Shown here: one piece after another, positions 58,001 through 64,000 of the stretch | Layout of the letters: each line of letters opens with the position of its first letter | Position numbering within the stretch: position 1 is the stretch's first letter | Source of the DNA: Setophaga petechia | Lineage: Eukaryota > Chordata > Aves > Passeriformes > Parulidae | Direction: 5' to 3' | Assembly (NCBI GenBank): GCA_024362935.1 | Contig: JANCRA010000014.1 | Location: 7,085,258-7,149,257 of the forward strand | Length of the DNA: 64,000 nt | Notes under the pieces: generated by a model | Told to the model about the DNA's origin: nothing | The model's input: the letters and a program-made list of their open reading frames with translations, nothing else | Databases searched by the model: none | Made by a program: the position numbers and the translations under genes

Positions 58001-61000
58001 TGTGCCACTAAATCTTAGTTTCCCATTAAGCCATAAGTGCTGCAGTGCTGGAGTAGACCAGAGGTGCACTTGGTACATTATCCCACCTCAGGCAGTGGCC
58101 AGCTGCACAAGAGTAATCATGGGCTGATCCTTTCCTTCCTTTCCTCCTTAAGGCAAGTGAGTACTTGCACCAGAAACAGCATCTGGCTGCCATACTGCAT
58201 AGCTGGTTATAGAATTACCTTGTTTGTGCACATTTGTTCATATGCTGTTCTACAGGTCCCTTATGAGTTGTCAGATAAGTATTTTCTTTTGCTGCTTTCA
58301 AACCTGATATCCAATTATTTGTTTTGTATTATGATTTATTAGTTCCTGTGTACATTTGCTACACTGAATTTGGTTAGATTCCCCAGCCTGAGCAGTTCCA
58401 GCTTATCTCATGTCTGAAACCACTCTTAACTTCTATGACAATAGCTTTCTCTATTAATTAGTCTCAGATTTTCCTTTTTTGACCATCAGTTGATATTCAC
58501 AGATAATTTAGATACTTGTCTACTGAATTTCTGTGTCTAGAGCTATATTGTAATACGAGAATAATTCTTCCTTTCTCCAGAACTTTATGCATGGACTGAA
58601 TTTTGTCAGCAACTGAATTATCATTTCATTGTTTGTTTTGTCAGAGTTTGAGGTGTTAGTTTGTTTAAGATGTGTTTGTGTGTTGGCTCCTTCAGAGAGG
58701 TTGCTTGTTTCATTAGGTGTGAGTAGCCTGAAGCCTGGATTTGCTCCCATCACTGTATCACTTACATCCACTAATTCCATCCTATAGAAACATTTCTACC
58801 AGCTTGCTGTTTATGGATATTGGTCTTGATGGTTTCTGGTGTCCTGGTTTTGGCTCAGATGGAGCTAATTTTCTTCACAGCAGCTCATGTGTGTTATGTT
58901 TTGGATTTGTGACCAAAACAATGCTGATAACACTGATGTTTTTGCTGGATTTGCTTTTTCTAAGCCCTGTCAAGGCTTTCTCTGTTTCTCACCCTGCTCC
59001 ACCAGGCAGAGGCTGGGGGTGGTCAAAAGCTGGGAGGAGACAGAGCCAGGACAGCCGACCCCAGTGACCAAAGGGGTGCCTCACACTGTGTGACACTGTG
59101 CTCAGCAGTGAAGGCTGGGGGAGAGGAGGAGGAAGAGGGGACACTTGGATTGATGGTGTTTGTCCTCCCCAGCCACTGTTAGGCATGAGGGAGCCCTGCT
59201 TTCCTGGGAATGGCTGCACAGCTGCTCACTGAGGGGAAGTAGTAAATGAACTCCTTATTTTGTTTGGTTGGCATGTGCAGCGTTTGCTTTACCTCTTAAA
59301 CTGTCTTTACCTCAACCTGAGAGCTTGCTCACTTTTACCCTGCCAGCTCTCTCCCTCATCCTGCTGCAGAGCAGTGAGTGAGTGGCTGGCTGGGGCTGAG
59401 CTGCTAATTGGGCAGCCAAGTTAACCACAGTATGTAGGAAACAGAGCTGTCCAGATTGCTTTAGCTGTTTGACTTTCCTATCTTGCCCTGACCAATTGTT
59501 TAAGAGCACCCTTTTTCAGGAACACAGCAGTAATGTTATCAGCCCACTCTTTCACCAGAGCTGCACATTTGCTCTCACTGAGCCTCTGGAGGTGAGGCTA
59601 CTGTCCATCTTCGTGGACAGGAGTGCTGTGGGTGGACAGGAGATGTGTTGTTGTGCTCCTTGACCCCAGATGTCCTCAGAGAGAAGGCTGGAGCGGGTGT
59701 TGCTGGAGGGGCAGCAGCGCAATGGGCAGCTCCAGGAGCAGCTGTCCCAGCAGCTCTCACAGTCGCTGTCCACGGCCGTGTGTAACCGCCTGGAGAGGAC
59801 CATCCGCGAGGAGATGAAGAAAACAGTGCCCCAGTGTGAGTGTGGAGCCCTACAGCTCCATTGGGATCAAAAGCACACTTTTGAGGAAGTGTTGGTGCTG
59901 CATGAAGCAGGAATTAGGTTGTGTGAGCACCAGTCTGTCTGCAGAGCAGGCTGCTCTGGGCCCCAGTGTAATCTGAGAAGAGGGGCTGTGGTTTAGAAGC
60001 AGTGAGAGGCTCCCAGAGGGAATGCCTTTCCAGAGAGTGTGGTCTGACCTTCCATAATAATCTCTAAAGCCTTTGGAGTCTGTTCAGTGGAGGACGGTGA
60101 AAGAGGCTGATGAATTTGGAAATGCTGAGACTTGGCTGGAGCAAGCTTGAACTTCTTTGCCCTTTCTGGATGCACTGGCATCATGCATGTAAGGAAATGT
60201 TCCAAAAACTGCTGGTGGGAAAACCTGCAGCCACTAGCTGCCTAAGGCAGGGCTACCTGCTATTCTGGGTCAGGTCAGCTGTGACTTTGTCACACCAACT
60301 CTTAAAAACTCCCAAGGCTGGAGGTTCCACAACTTCTGGTGACTTCCAGAGCTGTACCACCTTCCTAGCAAAGACTTTCTTCAAATGTCCAACCTTAGTT
60401 CCCCAAGCAAAGTTTGTGATCATTGTCCCTTGCTGTGTCATATCCAAGAATCATTTGATTCCATTTTCTTATCTGGGCTTTGAAGTGTTTCAATTTGACT
60501 TTAGGCCTAAAGCTGCATTTTTTTCCTGTTTTTGTTATGCCTAGGCATTTCCAAGAGCATGGACCCTACTGTCAGCCAGCTCAGTAATACTATTGCTACC
60601 AAGCTCACTGCTGTTGAGGGGACACTGAAGGAGAATATTACCAAGCTAGTGAAATCAAAGGTAAGGAGTACCAGAGTAGCTTTTCCAGGGCACACTGAGT
60701 TGGGTAGCACACCTGCCTAGGTAGCAACTTCTTAGGCCTTTTCCCCTCTGTCTCTAGGTAATGCCAGTTCAGCTACCAGTAGTCAAAGCTTTTTCATGGT
60801 CTCATTAGGAGGATAAGGTCTTTGCATGCTCCCCTGCCCACTTTGCCTCATTAACACTTTTTTCATTTACCAAGTTGTTAATTTTCTGCTAGAGAGGAAA
60901 TTCTCACCACAGCAGTGACTTTTAGGGCCAACTCAGTCAACTAGCTGCATTCTGTTCTCCATATCTACATTATTTAGGGAGCACCAGCTGCTTACTTACC

Positions 61001-64000
61001 TGGCAGGGAATTATGGTTTTTTGGGAAGGAAGGAGGAGAAGGGAAAAGAGCTGTGTCTGACTATGCCACCTTCCCTTGCTCTAGAGCAGAAGTACAGAGC
61101 AGTGGTGCTGGTTTTGGGCAGCCCCTGAGCAAGCAGAGGTTCTGCCTGCTGGAGTCACAGTGCAGCCTGGCCAGTGGGAAGAGCCAAGGAAATGGCCTTG
61201 GACACTGGGCTGTCCTTACCTGGTGTGGGTGTGTGGCAGGGACCTGGTGTTTGCTCACACCCTTAGTCCTGGAGCAGACTGTAGTTAATTTTCTGGAATC
61301 TTCTGTGTGTTCTTGTAAGAACCTTACAGACAGTGTTGTGAGGGCCACAGCTGACACTCTGCAGGGACCCATCCAGTCAGCCTACAGGGAGGCCTTCCAG
61401 AGCGTCGTGCTGCCAGCCTTTGAGAAGAGCTGCCAGTCCATGTTCCAGCAAATCAATGACACCTTCAAGCAGGGCACACAGGAATGTGAGTAGGTTTTCT
61501 TCAGTTCTTCTCTGCACTATTGGCATTAGTGGCTGGCAACACATTGGCCTTACGTTTTTGCCTTTCAGAGTTTCACTGGTGAGTTTTTAACCTCTTAGCC
61601 CTTCCATGTGTTCTGTTTCATATTTGGGAAACAAAAGTGGGGAGGTTTTTGTGGGTGGTGCTATAAGAGTACAGATTCACTTCTGGTCTTTGTAGCCCAC
61701 ATAGCAAAACATTCAGCTGTGTTCTGGGAATCTGTGACTTCTCCTACTGAGTAGGAAAAGCCCAGCTGCAGGATTATCCCATCCTGGTGTCAGGAACATG
61801 ATGAATGGAGAGGGTAGCAGTCCTGCAGCTAGGCCCTCCTCTCAGAGGGGTAATGGATTGGAGAAGGTTTAGAGAAGGGTACCAGGATGACCAGAGGTTA
61901 AATAGTGGCTGAACAGTGTTTGAAATAGAGCATACCCTTAAGTAAGGAAAACTATACACTGATGCACTGCAGAAGATCATTCCTGTTGTCAGGCTTGGGA
62001 TGCAGATCCTTGGCCTTTGGGGAGGCTGGACAGCTGTTACTCTGCAGAGATGGTTTTTTGAGAAGGCCTGAATGTGGCCAGTGCTAGCACAGTGACTTGG
62101 CCATAGATCTGCAGGGTGTCTCCAACTGCTGTTTATTTTGCACCCTTCCTCTTCCACACAAATACAAAGAGCTTATATTCTTCTCCCTTTTGATCAGGCC
62201 AGTTCCTAAGATATTTTAAAATACAGGTTTTAAATCTTTGGAGACATGATTTCTTTCTTGTCAGAAAAGTTTCCCGTCTTTCTTCATGAGCAATGAGCTA
62301 ATGCAGATCACAATTCCCACTATGTATGAAATAAAGCACCCTCACTCCTGCCTTTATGTCCCCTGAACAAGGAATGCCTGTAGAAGTCTGTTTTAGGAGA
62401 GCTGGTGGGTTTGTGGCTGTGTTGTGTGTTGGGGAGATTGGAAGATGGGTTTAATATAATACAGCCCAAAACAAGGCTTGTGTTTCTCCTGTGTCCCATG
62501 CTCCTACACGGGCTCAGCAATCTCTTCTGCTGGAGAACATGTAGAGCCTGCCAGCTGGATTCCTGCCCTGATCATCTCCACAGGTGCTGGTGGCATGAAC
62601 CTCTCCCTCTCTGCCTGTTGCAGATATCCAGCAGCTGGAGGCTCACTTGAAGAACAAGAAGGTGCGGGAGCAGGAGGTGCGGGAGCCGCTGCTGGGGCAG
62701 CTGCGGCAGCTGATCAGCGCCCTGCAGAGCAGCACGGAGCAGCTGGCCTCCAGCATCGCCGCCAGCGTGCACGCCGAGCTGCAGCACCAGCTCCACCTCA
62801 TCGTGGGCAAGTGAGTTGGCAGCTGGCCTTGGGGACAGAGGTGTCACTGAGCTGTACAGCAAGCCAGGAGTGCTGTAGGGCTGCTTGTTGGCCCTGCGCC
62901 ATGGCAAAGCAAGTGGGCTGGTGGCTGTTGCCCACAGAAGGTTTCCCAGCTCTGTTGAGAAGCTCAGGGCCTGCTTTTCTCCACGTCCCGTGTGCACAGT
63001 GGAGAACAGAAGGATCTAAGGCACCACTAAGCACACTCAAATCTGAGTACTTCCTGAAAATAGTTTCAGAGGAGTCTTTTCTTTACTCAGTGTCCTCAGG
63101 CATACAGTTTCTACAGGCTACTCTCTCTCCCCACAGCTGCTCTGCAGCAGTTTGTGCTTTGCCCTCCTGCTTTCAGGATGGGATCCCAGCAGTGCCTCCA
63201 GCACATTCACACCGTGAGGCAGTGGCAGATTGCCAGGCATTGGGATTGGCTGGTGGTCACCTGTGGGGCAGAACAGCCCTGTCTAATTTAAGCCACTAGA
63301 ACAAATGTCAGAACACACTGGGGTCTTCAGTGCAGGCCAGAGTTGCCAGGAAGGCCACCAGACTAAATCCTGGTCTTGTTGCATGGGCTGTGCTTGTTCC
63401 CAAGGAAGCCCTGATTTTCTACCTGTGATAGAGCAGGTTTGATGCTTTGTACCCTTTGTGAGAGAGGAGAATCCAGCCCTTGAGGGAAGAGGTGTCACAC
63501 AGAGCAGCAGAGTCTGCACTGTGAAATCCTCTTGTGTGGAGAAGTCACAGGCACAGTGTAAGTGTGTTCTCATTCTAAAGGTGTCATCTGCACACAAGGA
63601 GCTGCATCTGACAGATCTCCTGTAGGAAGCTGGCCCCATTTGGGGATAACCCCACAGCTTAGTCGTATTGCTTGTAAGCCAGAGACATTAAAGATTTAAA
63701 ACACTTTGATGAGAGACTTAGTTCCCTGAAATGTCACTCTCCTGCACAGAATCCCAGCATCTTCCAAGTGCACCCTGGGACGTTGTGGTGTTGGCCACAG
63801 AGTTGCCTGTGCCTCAGATCTGTTTGTATGAACCCTTAGGGAGCCCCACTACAGAAAGCAAACCAGCCTGTGTTTTCTCACTGGTATAAGCTTTGTGCAC
63901 TGTTATCCCTGGGCTCTTCATTCTCAGAGATGCCCATGGGTTCTGTTTTGTTTTTTTCAGCATGCAGGAGTCTATTTTGGCCCAGGTGCAGAGAGTCATT
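34003..64000 (+). CDS. EDC4: EDC4, enhancer of mRNA-decapping protein 4 (27 coding exons, 3' end outside window)
   Basis: Cytoplasmic P-body scaffold (also Ge-1/Hedls) that brings DCP1 and DCP2 together for 5' cap removal; its C-terminus is known to contact XRN1 and to oligomerise. The 27 exons join into 1,221 codons with no frame break and GT-AG at every complete intron. Order: N-terminal leader (1-116), WD40 propeller (about 117-430), linker, Ser/Pro-rich region with conserved short motifs (about 515-940), then coiled-coil/helical region (about 940 onward). It closely follows human EDC4 (about 1,401 residues), so some 180 residues lie beyond the window. The start ATG opens MASCSSIDIEDATQ as in human. 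Introns 5 and 22 look U12-type. Same strand as NUTF2, with its own promoter. Confidence 0.98.
34082..38040 (+). other. EDC4: EDC4 intron 1
   Basis: The largest EDC4 intron, GC-rich at its start. No coding exon, RNA gene or clear transposon was recognised. The acceptor TTTTCCTCAG ends at 38040. Confidence 0.7.
38041..38197 (+). CDS. EDC4: EDC4 coding exon 2 (residues 27-79)
   Basis: Contains the conserved YNGDLNGLLVPDPL stretch and ends at LQEKQV plus two bases of the Ile codon. Its middle (Ser/Ala/Gly-rich) differs from human. Donor GTAAGT. Confidence 0.95.
38981..39092 (+). CDS. EDC4: EDC4 coding exon 3 (residues 79-116)
   Basis: Encodes CLSGDDSSTCLVISAKDVEV and then the conserved SSDSSITSKARGSNK. 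Acceptor TTTAAAG, donor GTAAGG. Confidence 0.95.
39732..39831 (+). CDS. EDC4: EDC4 coding exon 4 (residues 117-150), start of WD40 region
   Basis: Encodes VKIQPVARYDWEQKYYYGN and then LIAVSNSYLAYAIR, the first strands of the propeller. Acceptor AACAG, donor GTGAGT, phase 1. Confidence 0.95.
40340..40610 (+). repeat. CR1 LINE 3' end (another subfamily)
   Basis: Has the CR1 3' features GGTTTAAATTAGATATTAGG, a GGACATGATGATCTTAAAGG motif and a TTTTCCAACCTTAAGA ending. It lies in EDC4 intron 4 and is more diverged than the copy at 51.2 kb. Confidence 0.8.
41261..41310 (+). repeat. Short 20-nt tandem duplication
   Basis: About two and a half copies of a unit like ATTATGAGAAGTTTATGAGA, ending 47 bases before EDC4 exon 5. 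Confidence 0.7.
41358..41547 (+). CDS. EDC4: EDC4 coding exon 5 (residues 150-213), WD40
   Basis: Contains TLLKGFTGGVADLAFAHL and the blade signature LACLDEAGNLFVWRL. The exon ends with CA of a Gln codon. The donor GTATCTTG is unlike the usual GTRAGT and resembles U12 donors. Confidence 0.95.
42560..42707 (+). CDS. EDC4: EDC4 coding exon 6 (residues 213-262), WD40
   Basis: EEILVNIKRPDNTPL, then the conserved FRRIIWCPFIP, an acidic loop and ALLHEDR. The acceptor GATCAG has no pyrimidine tract but is preceded by TTTCTTAACC (42540-42549), a U12-type branch site. Donor GTAAGG. Confidence 0.95.
43210..43314 (+). CDS. EDC4: EDC4 coding exon 7 (residues 263-297), WD40
   Basis: Starts AEVWDLDIIRTNNSSWPVEV and ends FIVVKGHST. 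35 whole codons; acceptor TTCCAG, donor GTACAA. Confidence 0.95.
43757..43866 (+). CDS. EDC4: EDC4 coding exon 8 (residues 298-334), WD40
   Basis: Carries the clearest WD40 blade of the protein, LSPDGTVLATASHDGFVKFW, followed by QIYIEGQDEP. Acceptor GTGTAG, donor GTAACT. Confidence 0.95.
44390..44473 (+). CDS. EDC4: EDC4 coding exon 9 (residues 334-362), WD40
   Basis: Encodes CLHEWKPHDGRPLSCLLF and then CDNHKKQDP. Acceptor TTCCCAG, donor GTAAGT. Confidence 0.95.
44708..44750. repeat. Two adjacent short stem-loops
   Basis: A 9-bp inverted repeat with a 3-nt loop (44708-44728) is followed immediately by another 9-bp inverted repeat with a 4-nt loop (44729-44750). Both are perfect and lie in EDC4 intron 9. 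Confidence 0.7.
45010..45105 (+). CDS. EDC4: EDC4 coding exon 10 (residues 362-394), WD40
   Basis: Encodes VPFWRFLITGAEQNRELKMW and then CTVSWTCLQTV. Acceptor CCTGCAG, donor GTACGT. Confidence 0.95.
46102..46204 (+). CDS. EDC4: EDC4 coding exon 11 (residues 394-428), WD40
   Basis: Encodes PDIFSSMNIPPSLKVCLDLS and AEYLILSDVQRK, closing the propeller region. Acceptor ATATGTAG, donor GTAAGT. Confidence 0.95.
46655..46835 (+). CDS. EDC4: EDC4 coding exon 12 (residues 429-489)
   Basis: VLYVMELVQNQEEGKAYFSS and then FLLTHPVLSFGIQAVSRCRL, ending in an acidic EEETDNLSV segment. Acceptor TTCCAG. Of two overlapping GTAGGT donors, the one at 46836 keeps the frame with exon 13. Confidence 0.93.
47010..47353 (-). 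repeat. CR1 ORF2 fragment, antisense (left half of an interrupted copy)
   Basis: Read on the - strand, this matches the CR1-type reverse transcriptase region just after the catalytic motif: the frame resembles LGRSIDALEGRKSLQRGLDR followed by a Trp-Ala-Glu-Ala motif. It is interrupted at about 47,353 by a + strand CR1 and resumes at 47,833. It is degraded by stops and frameshifts. The left boundary is approximate. In EDC4 intron 12. Confidence 0.75.
47354..47832 (+). repeat. CR1 LINE 3' end inserted into an older antisense CR1
   Basis: Contains CR1 3' region text (GTCACTTGGTCTGTTCAACC, then GGACACAGGAACAGG) and the terminal GGCCAGGAGTTGGACTCAAT followed by a ...ATATTCTGTG end. It splits the antisense copy around it. 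GGTG occurs at both junctions. Confidence 0.8.
47833..47900 (-). repeat. CR1 ORF2 fragment, antisense (right half of the interrupted copy)
   Basis: On the - strand this reads as FINDLGEGIKS followed by a Lys-Phe-Ala-Asp segment, the reverse-transcriptase FADD catalytic region. It is the continuation of the fragment that stops at 47,353. Confidence 0.75.
48005..48077 (+). CDS. EDC4: EDC4 coding exon 13 (residues 489-513)
   Basis: A Gly/Ala-rich start followed by the conserved ESAAGVLIKLFCVHT. Acceptor TTCCAG, donor GTGAGT. Confidence 0.93.
48504..48595 (+). CDS. EDC4: EDC4 coding exon 14 (residues 513-544)
   Basis: Begins ALQDVQIRFQP as in human, then a less conserved Ser/Pro/His stretch ending HEEF. 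Acceptor TTTCTAG, donor GTGAGC. Confidence 0.9.
49254..49441 (+). CDS. EDC4: EDC4 coding exon 15 (residues 544-606)
   Basis: Contains GSQPDLRRIADLPVPADFLS and then KPKLMTPDAFMTPSTSLQQ, a conserved motif block of the linker. The acceptor CCTTTCCAG at 49253 keeps the frame; 63 codons. Donor GTAATC. Confidence 0.93.
50167..50255 (+). CDS. EDC4: EDC4 coding exon 16 (residues 607-636)
   Basis: Ser/Thr-rich, SSLTAVTAMSSTSV. It corresponds to the human serine-run region but is shorter, lacking the long Ser homopolymer. Acceptor TTGCAG, donor GTGAGC. Confidence 0.9.
51005..51158 (+). CDS. EDC4: EDC4 coding exon 17 (residues 636-687)
   Basis: EDLTVSPKMQLDTSLTL followed by a run of six Ser codons and GLPDKLTPKAPVP. 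Acceptor CTGCAG, donor GTAAGG. Confidence 0.9.
51236..51590 (+). repeat. CR1 LINE 3' end
   Basis: Shows the standard avian CR1 tail: GGTGTCCCTGCCCATGGCAA, then AAGGTCCTTTCCAACCCAAA and a GATTCTATG-like end. It lies in EDC4 intron 17, less than 100 bases after exon 17, in sense orientation. The 5' boundary is approximate. Confidence 0.88.
52276..52739 (+). CDS. EDC4: EDC4 coding exon 18 (residues 688-842), largest exon
   Basis: Contains LELQEVEPLVVPQASP, the conserved RSPDVISSASTAMSQDIPEI block, an Ala run encoded by a locally GC-rich patch, DSMASAASALHLLSPR, SLLETALTQE and WPAAPDITRE. Acceptor TTTGTAG, donor GTAATG. Confidence 0.95.
54314..54415 (+). CDS. EDC4: EDC4 coding exon 19 (residues 842-876)
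   Basis: Encodes EKHKSSSYHRHSYHLLQ and the conserved DSQDASAEQ. Acceptor CTCTAG, donor GTACCA. Confidence 0.93.
55022..55110 (+). repeat. Near-perfect 31-bp hairpin (pre-miRNA-like inverted repeat)
   Basis: Arm 1 at 55022-55052 and arm 2 at 55080-55110 are complementary at 29 of 31 positions, plus one G-U and one U-U pair, around a 27-nt loop. Size (89 nt) and small mismatches resemble a microRNA precursor. It lies in EDC4 intron 19 and would be co-transcribed with EDC4. It could equally be a small inverted-repeat insertion; no mature product is known to me. Confidence 0.75.
55352..55504 (+). CDS. EDC4: EDC4 coding exon 20 (residues 876-927)
   Basis: DHDDEVASLASTSGGFGAKA, then VKDWKVKASPRASPKLKRK, a basic segment ending KKDDG. 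Acceptor TTCACAG, donor GTATGC. Confidence 0.95.
56800..56836 (+). CDS. EDC4: EDC4 coding exon 21 (37-nt small exon, residues 927-939)
   Basis: Encodes only GDMNQSPRSSNNQ between the acceptor TTTCCAG and the donor GTGAGT. It is needed to keep the frame between exons 20 and 22. Its sequence does not align to the human segment at this place, so this linker is lineage-variable. Confidence 0.85.
57621..57801 (+). CDS. EDC4: EDC4 coding exon 22 (residues 940-1000), coiled coil
   Basis: Includes RSQQRELSELRQTQMELLQR and continues as a heptad-like helix to DSQQEQE. The exon ends at 57801 before GTATCCTTG, a full U12-type donor. Reading through meets TGA at 57822-57824. Confidence 0.94.
58840..59432 (+). 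mobile_element. Solo LTR of an avian endogenous retrovirus
   Basis: Begins TGTCCTGGTTTTGGCTCAGA and runs with the known avian LTR order: GCTTTCTCTGTTTCTCACCC, then GGACAGCCGACCCCAGTGAC, TTAAACTGTCTTTACCTCAA and a GTTAACCACA end. No retroviral genes flank it, so it is a solo LTR, in sense orientation within EDC4 intron 22. Family name not assigned; ends accurate to a few bases. Confidence 0.85.
59680..59835 (+). CDS. EDC4: EDC4 coding exon 23 (residues 1000-1052), helical region
   Basis: RRLERVLLEGQQRNGQLQEQ and LERTIREEMKKTVPQ, matching the human helical region. The acceptor is the second AG (59679). The first AG (59669) is only 6 bases from the predicted U12 branch A at 59663 and would break the frame with exon 22. 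Confidence 0.94.
60225..60450 (-). repeat. Degraded CR1 LINE 3' region, antisense
   Basis: The + strand reads GGCTGGAGGTTCCACAACTT followed by a run resembling the complement of CR1 (failure to match only by scattered substitutions). In EDC4 intron 23. Boundaries and subfamily uncertain. Confidence 0.55.
60545..60660 (+). CDS. EDC4: EDC4 coding exon 24 (residues 1052-1090)
   Basis: QLSNTIATKLTAVEGTLKEN and then ITKLVKSK. Acceptor GCCTAG, donor GTAAGG. Confidence 0.95.
61320..61485 (+). CDS. EDC4: EDC4 coding exon 25 (residues 1091-1146)
   Basis: NLTDSVVRATADTLQGPIQ and AYREAFQSVVLPAFEKSCQ, highly conserved C-terminal helical region. The acceptor is the unusual TTGTAAG; donor GTGAGT. Confidence 0.95.
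62624..62810 (+). CDS. EDC4: EDC4 coding exon 26 (residues 1146-1208)
   Basis: QQLEAHLKNKKVREQEVREP followed by LLGQLRQLISALQSSTEQLA and HQLHLIVG. Acceptor GTTGCAG, donor GTGAGT. Confidence 0.95.
63961..64000 (+). CDS. EDC4: EDC4 coding exon 27, cut by the window end (residues 1208-1221)
   Basis: After the acceptor TTTTTTTCAG the frame reads MQESILAQVQRVI, matching human. The exon and the rest of the C-terminal domain continue beyond the window. Confidence 0.95.

Larger units (their letters stand above)
38198..63960 (+). other. EDC4: EDC4 introns 2-26: contents
   Basis: Introns longer than 300 bases were read for other content. Elements found: CR1 at 40,340-40,610 (intron 4); a 20-nt duplication at 41,261 (intron 4); twin stem-loops at 44,708 (intron 9); nested CR1s at 47,010-47,900 (intron 12); CR1 at 51,236 (intron 17); the hairpin at 55,022 (intron 19); a solo LTR at 58,840 (intron 22); and antisense CR1 at 60,225 (intron 23). 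Introns 2, 3, 5-8, 10, 11, 13-16, 18, 20, 21 and 24-26 show nothing I can support beyond splice signals. Confidence 0.6.

Noticed and set aside
59670..59679. Use of the first AG (59669) as acceptor of EDC4 exon 23
   Set aside because: It breaks the frame with exon 22 and is too close to the predicted U12 branch point.
61820..62110. Possible CR1-like remnant in EDC4 intron 25
   Set aside because: Only vague resemblance; no diagnostic tail or conserved block.
62478..63299. 273-codon + frame overlapping EDC4 exon 26
   Set aside because: Shadow frame: the real EDC4 reading of exon 26 is in another frame and matches human EDC4 with proper splice sites.

Overview
This window is nuclear DNA of a bird, most likely a songbird. 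The grounds are CR1 LINE fragments scattered throughout, two solo LTRs of avian type, vertebrate GT-AG gene structure with CpG-island promoters, and proteins nearly colinear with human NUTF2 and EDC4. The songbird assignment rests on recognising the LTRs by eye and is inference. There are no bacterial genes, rRNA, tRNA or CRISPR features. All real protein-coding sequence found is on the + strand.

Layout. 1-10,700 is gene-poor flank with no recognisable protein: a solo LTR on the - strand (1805-2426), a CR1 3' end (3500-3942), an A/C-rich tract (8989-9178), a CR1 remnant (9601-9722) and homopolymer runs. 10,697-10,820 is a ~21-nt minisatellite just upstream of the NUTF2 CpG-island promoter. 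10,930-33,250 is NUTF2, the RanGDP import receptor: a non-coding first exon ending at 11,139, then coding exons at 19573-19671, 21607-21678 and 25755-25853, and TWO alternative terminal coding exons, 28634-28744 and 32669-32782. About 750 bases after the NUTF2 poly(A) signal, EDC4 starts at 34,003. This mRNA-decapping scaffold runs through 27 recognised coding exons (1,221 codons in one continuous frame) and leaves the window at its right edge. About 180 C-terminal residues, judged from the human protein, lie outside.

Main points of interest. (1) NUTF2 has a duplicated, diverged last exon that keeps its reading frame, splice acceptor, stop codon and the Ran-contact aspartates. Mutually exclusive terminal exons would give a 127-residue and a 126-residue protein with different dimer-interface residues and different 3' UTRs. 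(2) EDC4 introns 5 and 22 carry signals of U12-type (minor spliceosome) introns. (3) A near-perfect 31-bp stem with a 27-nt loop, like a pre-miRNA, sits in EDC4 intron 19. (4) In EDC4 intron 12 one CR1 has inserted into an antisense CR1 at its reverse-transcriptase motif. (5) A full-length solo LTR lies in the U12-type intron 22.

The two genes are a conserved tandem pair. They are functionally separate (nuclear transport of Ran versus cytoplasmic mRNA decapping) and each has its own CpG-rich promoter.
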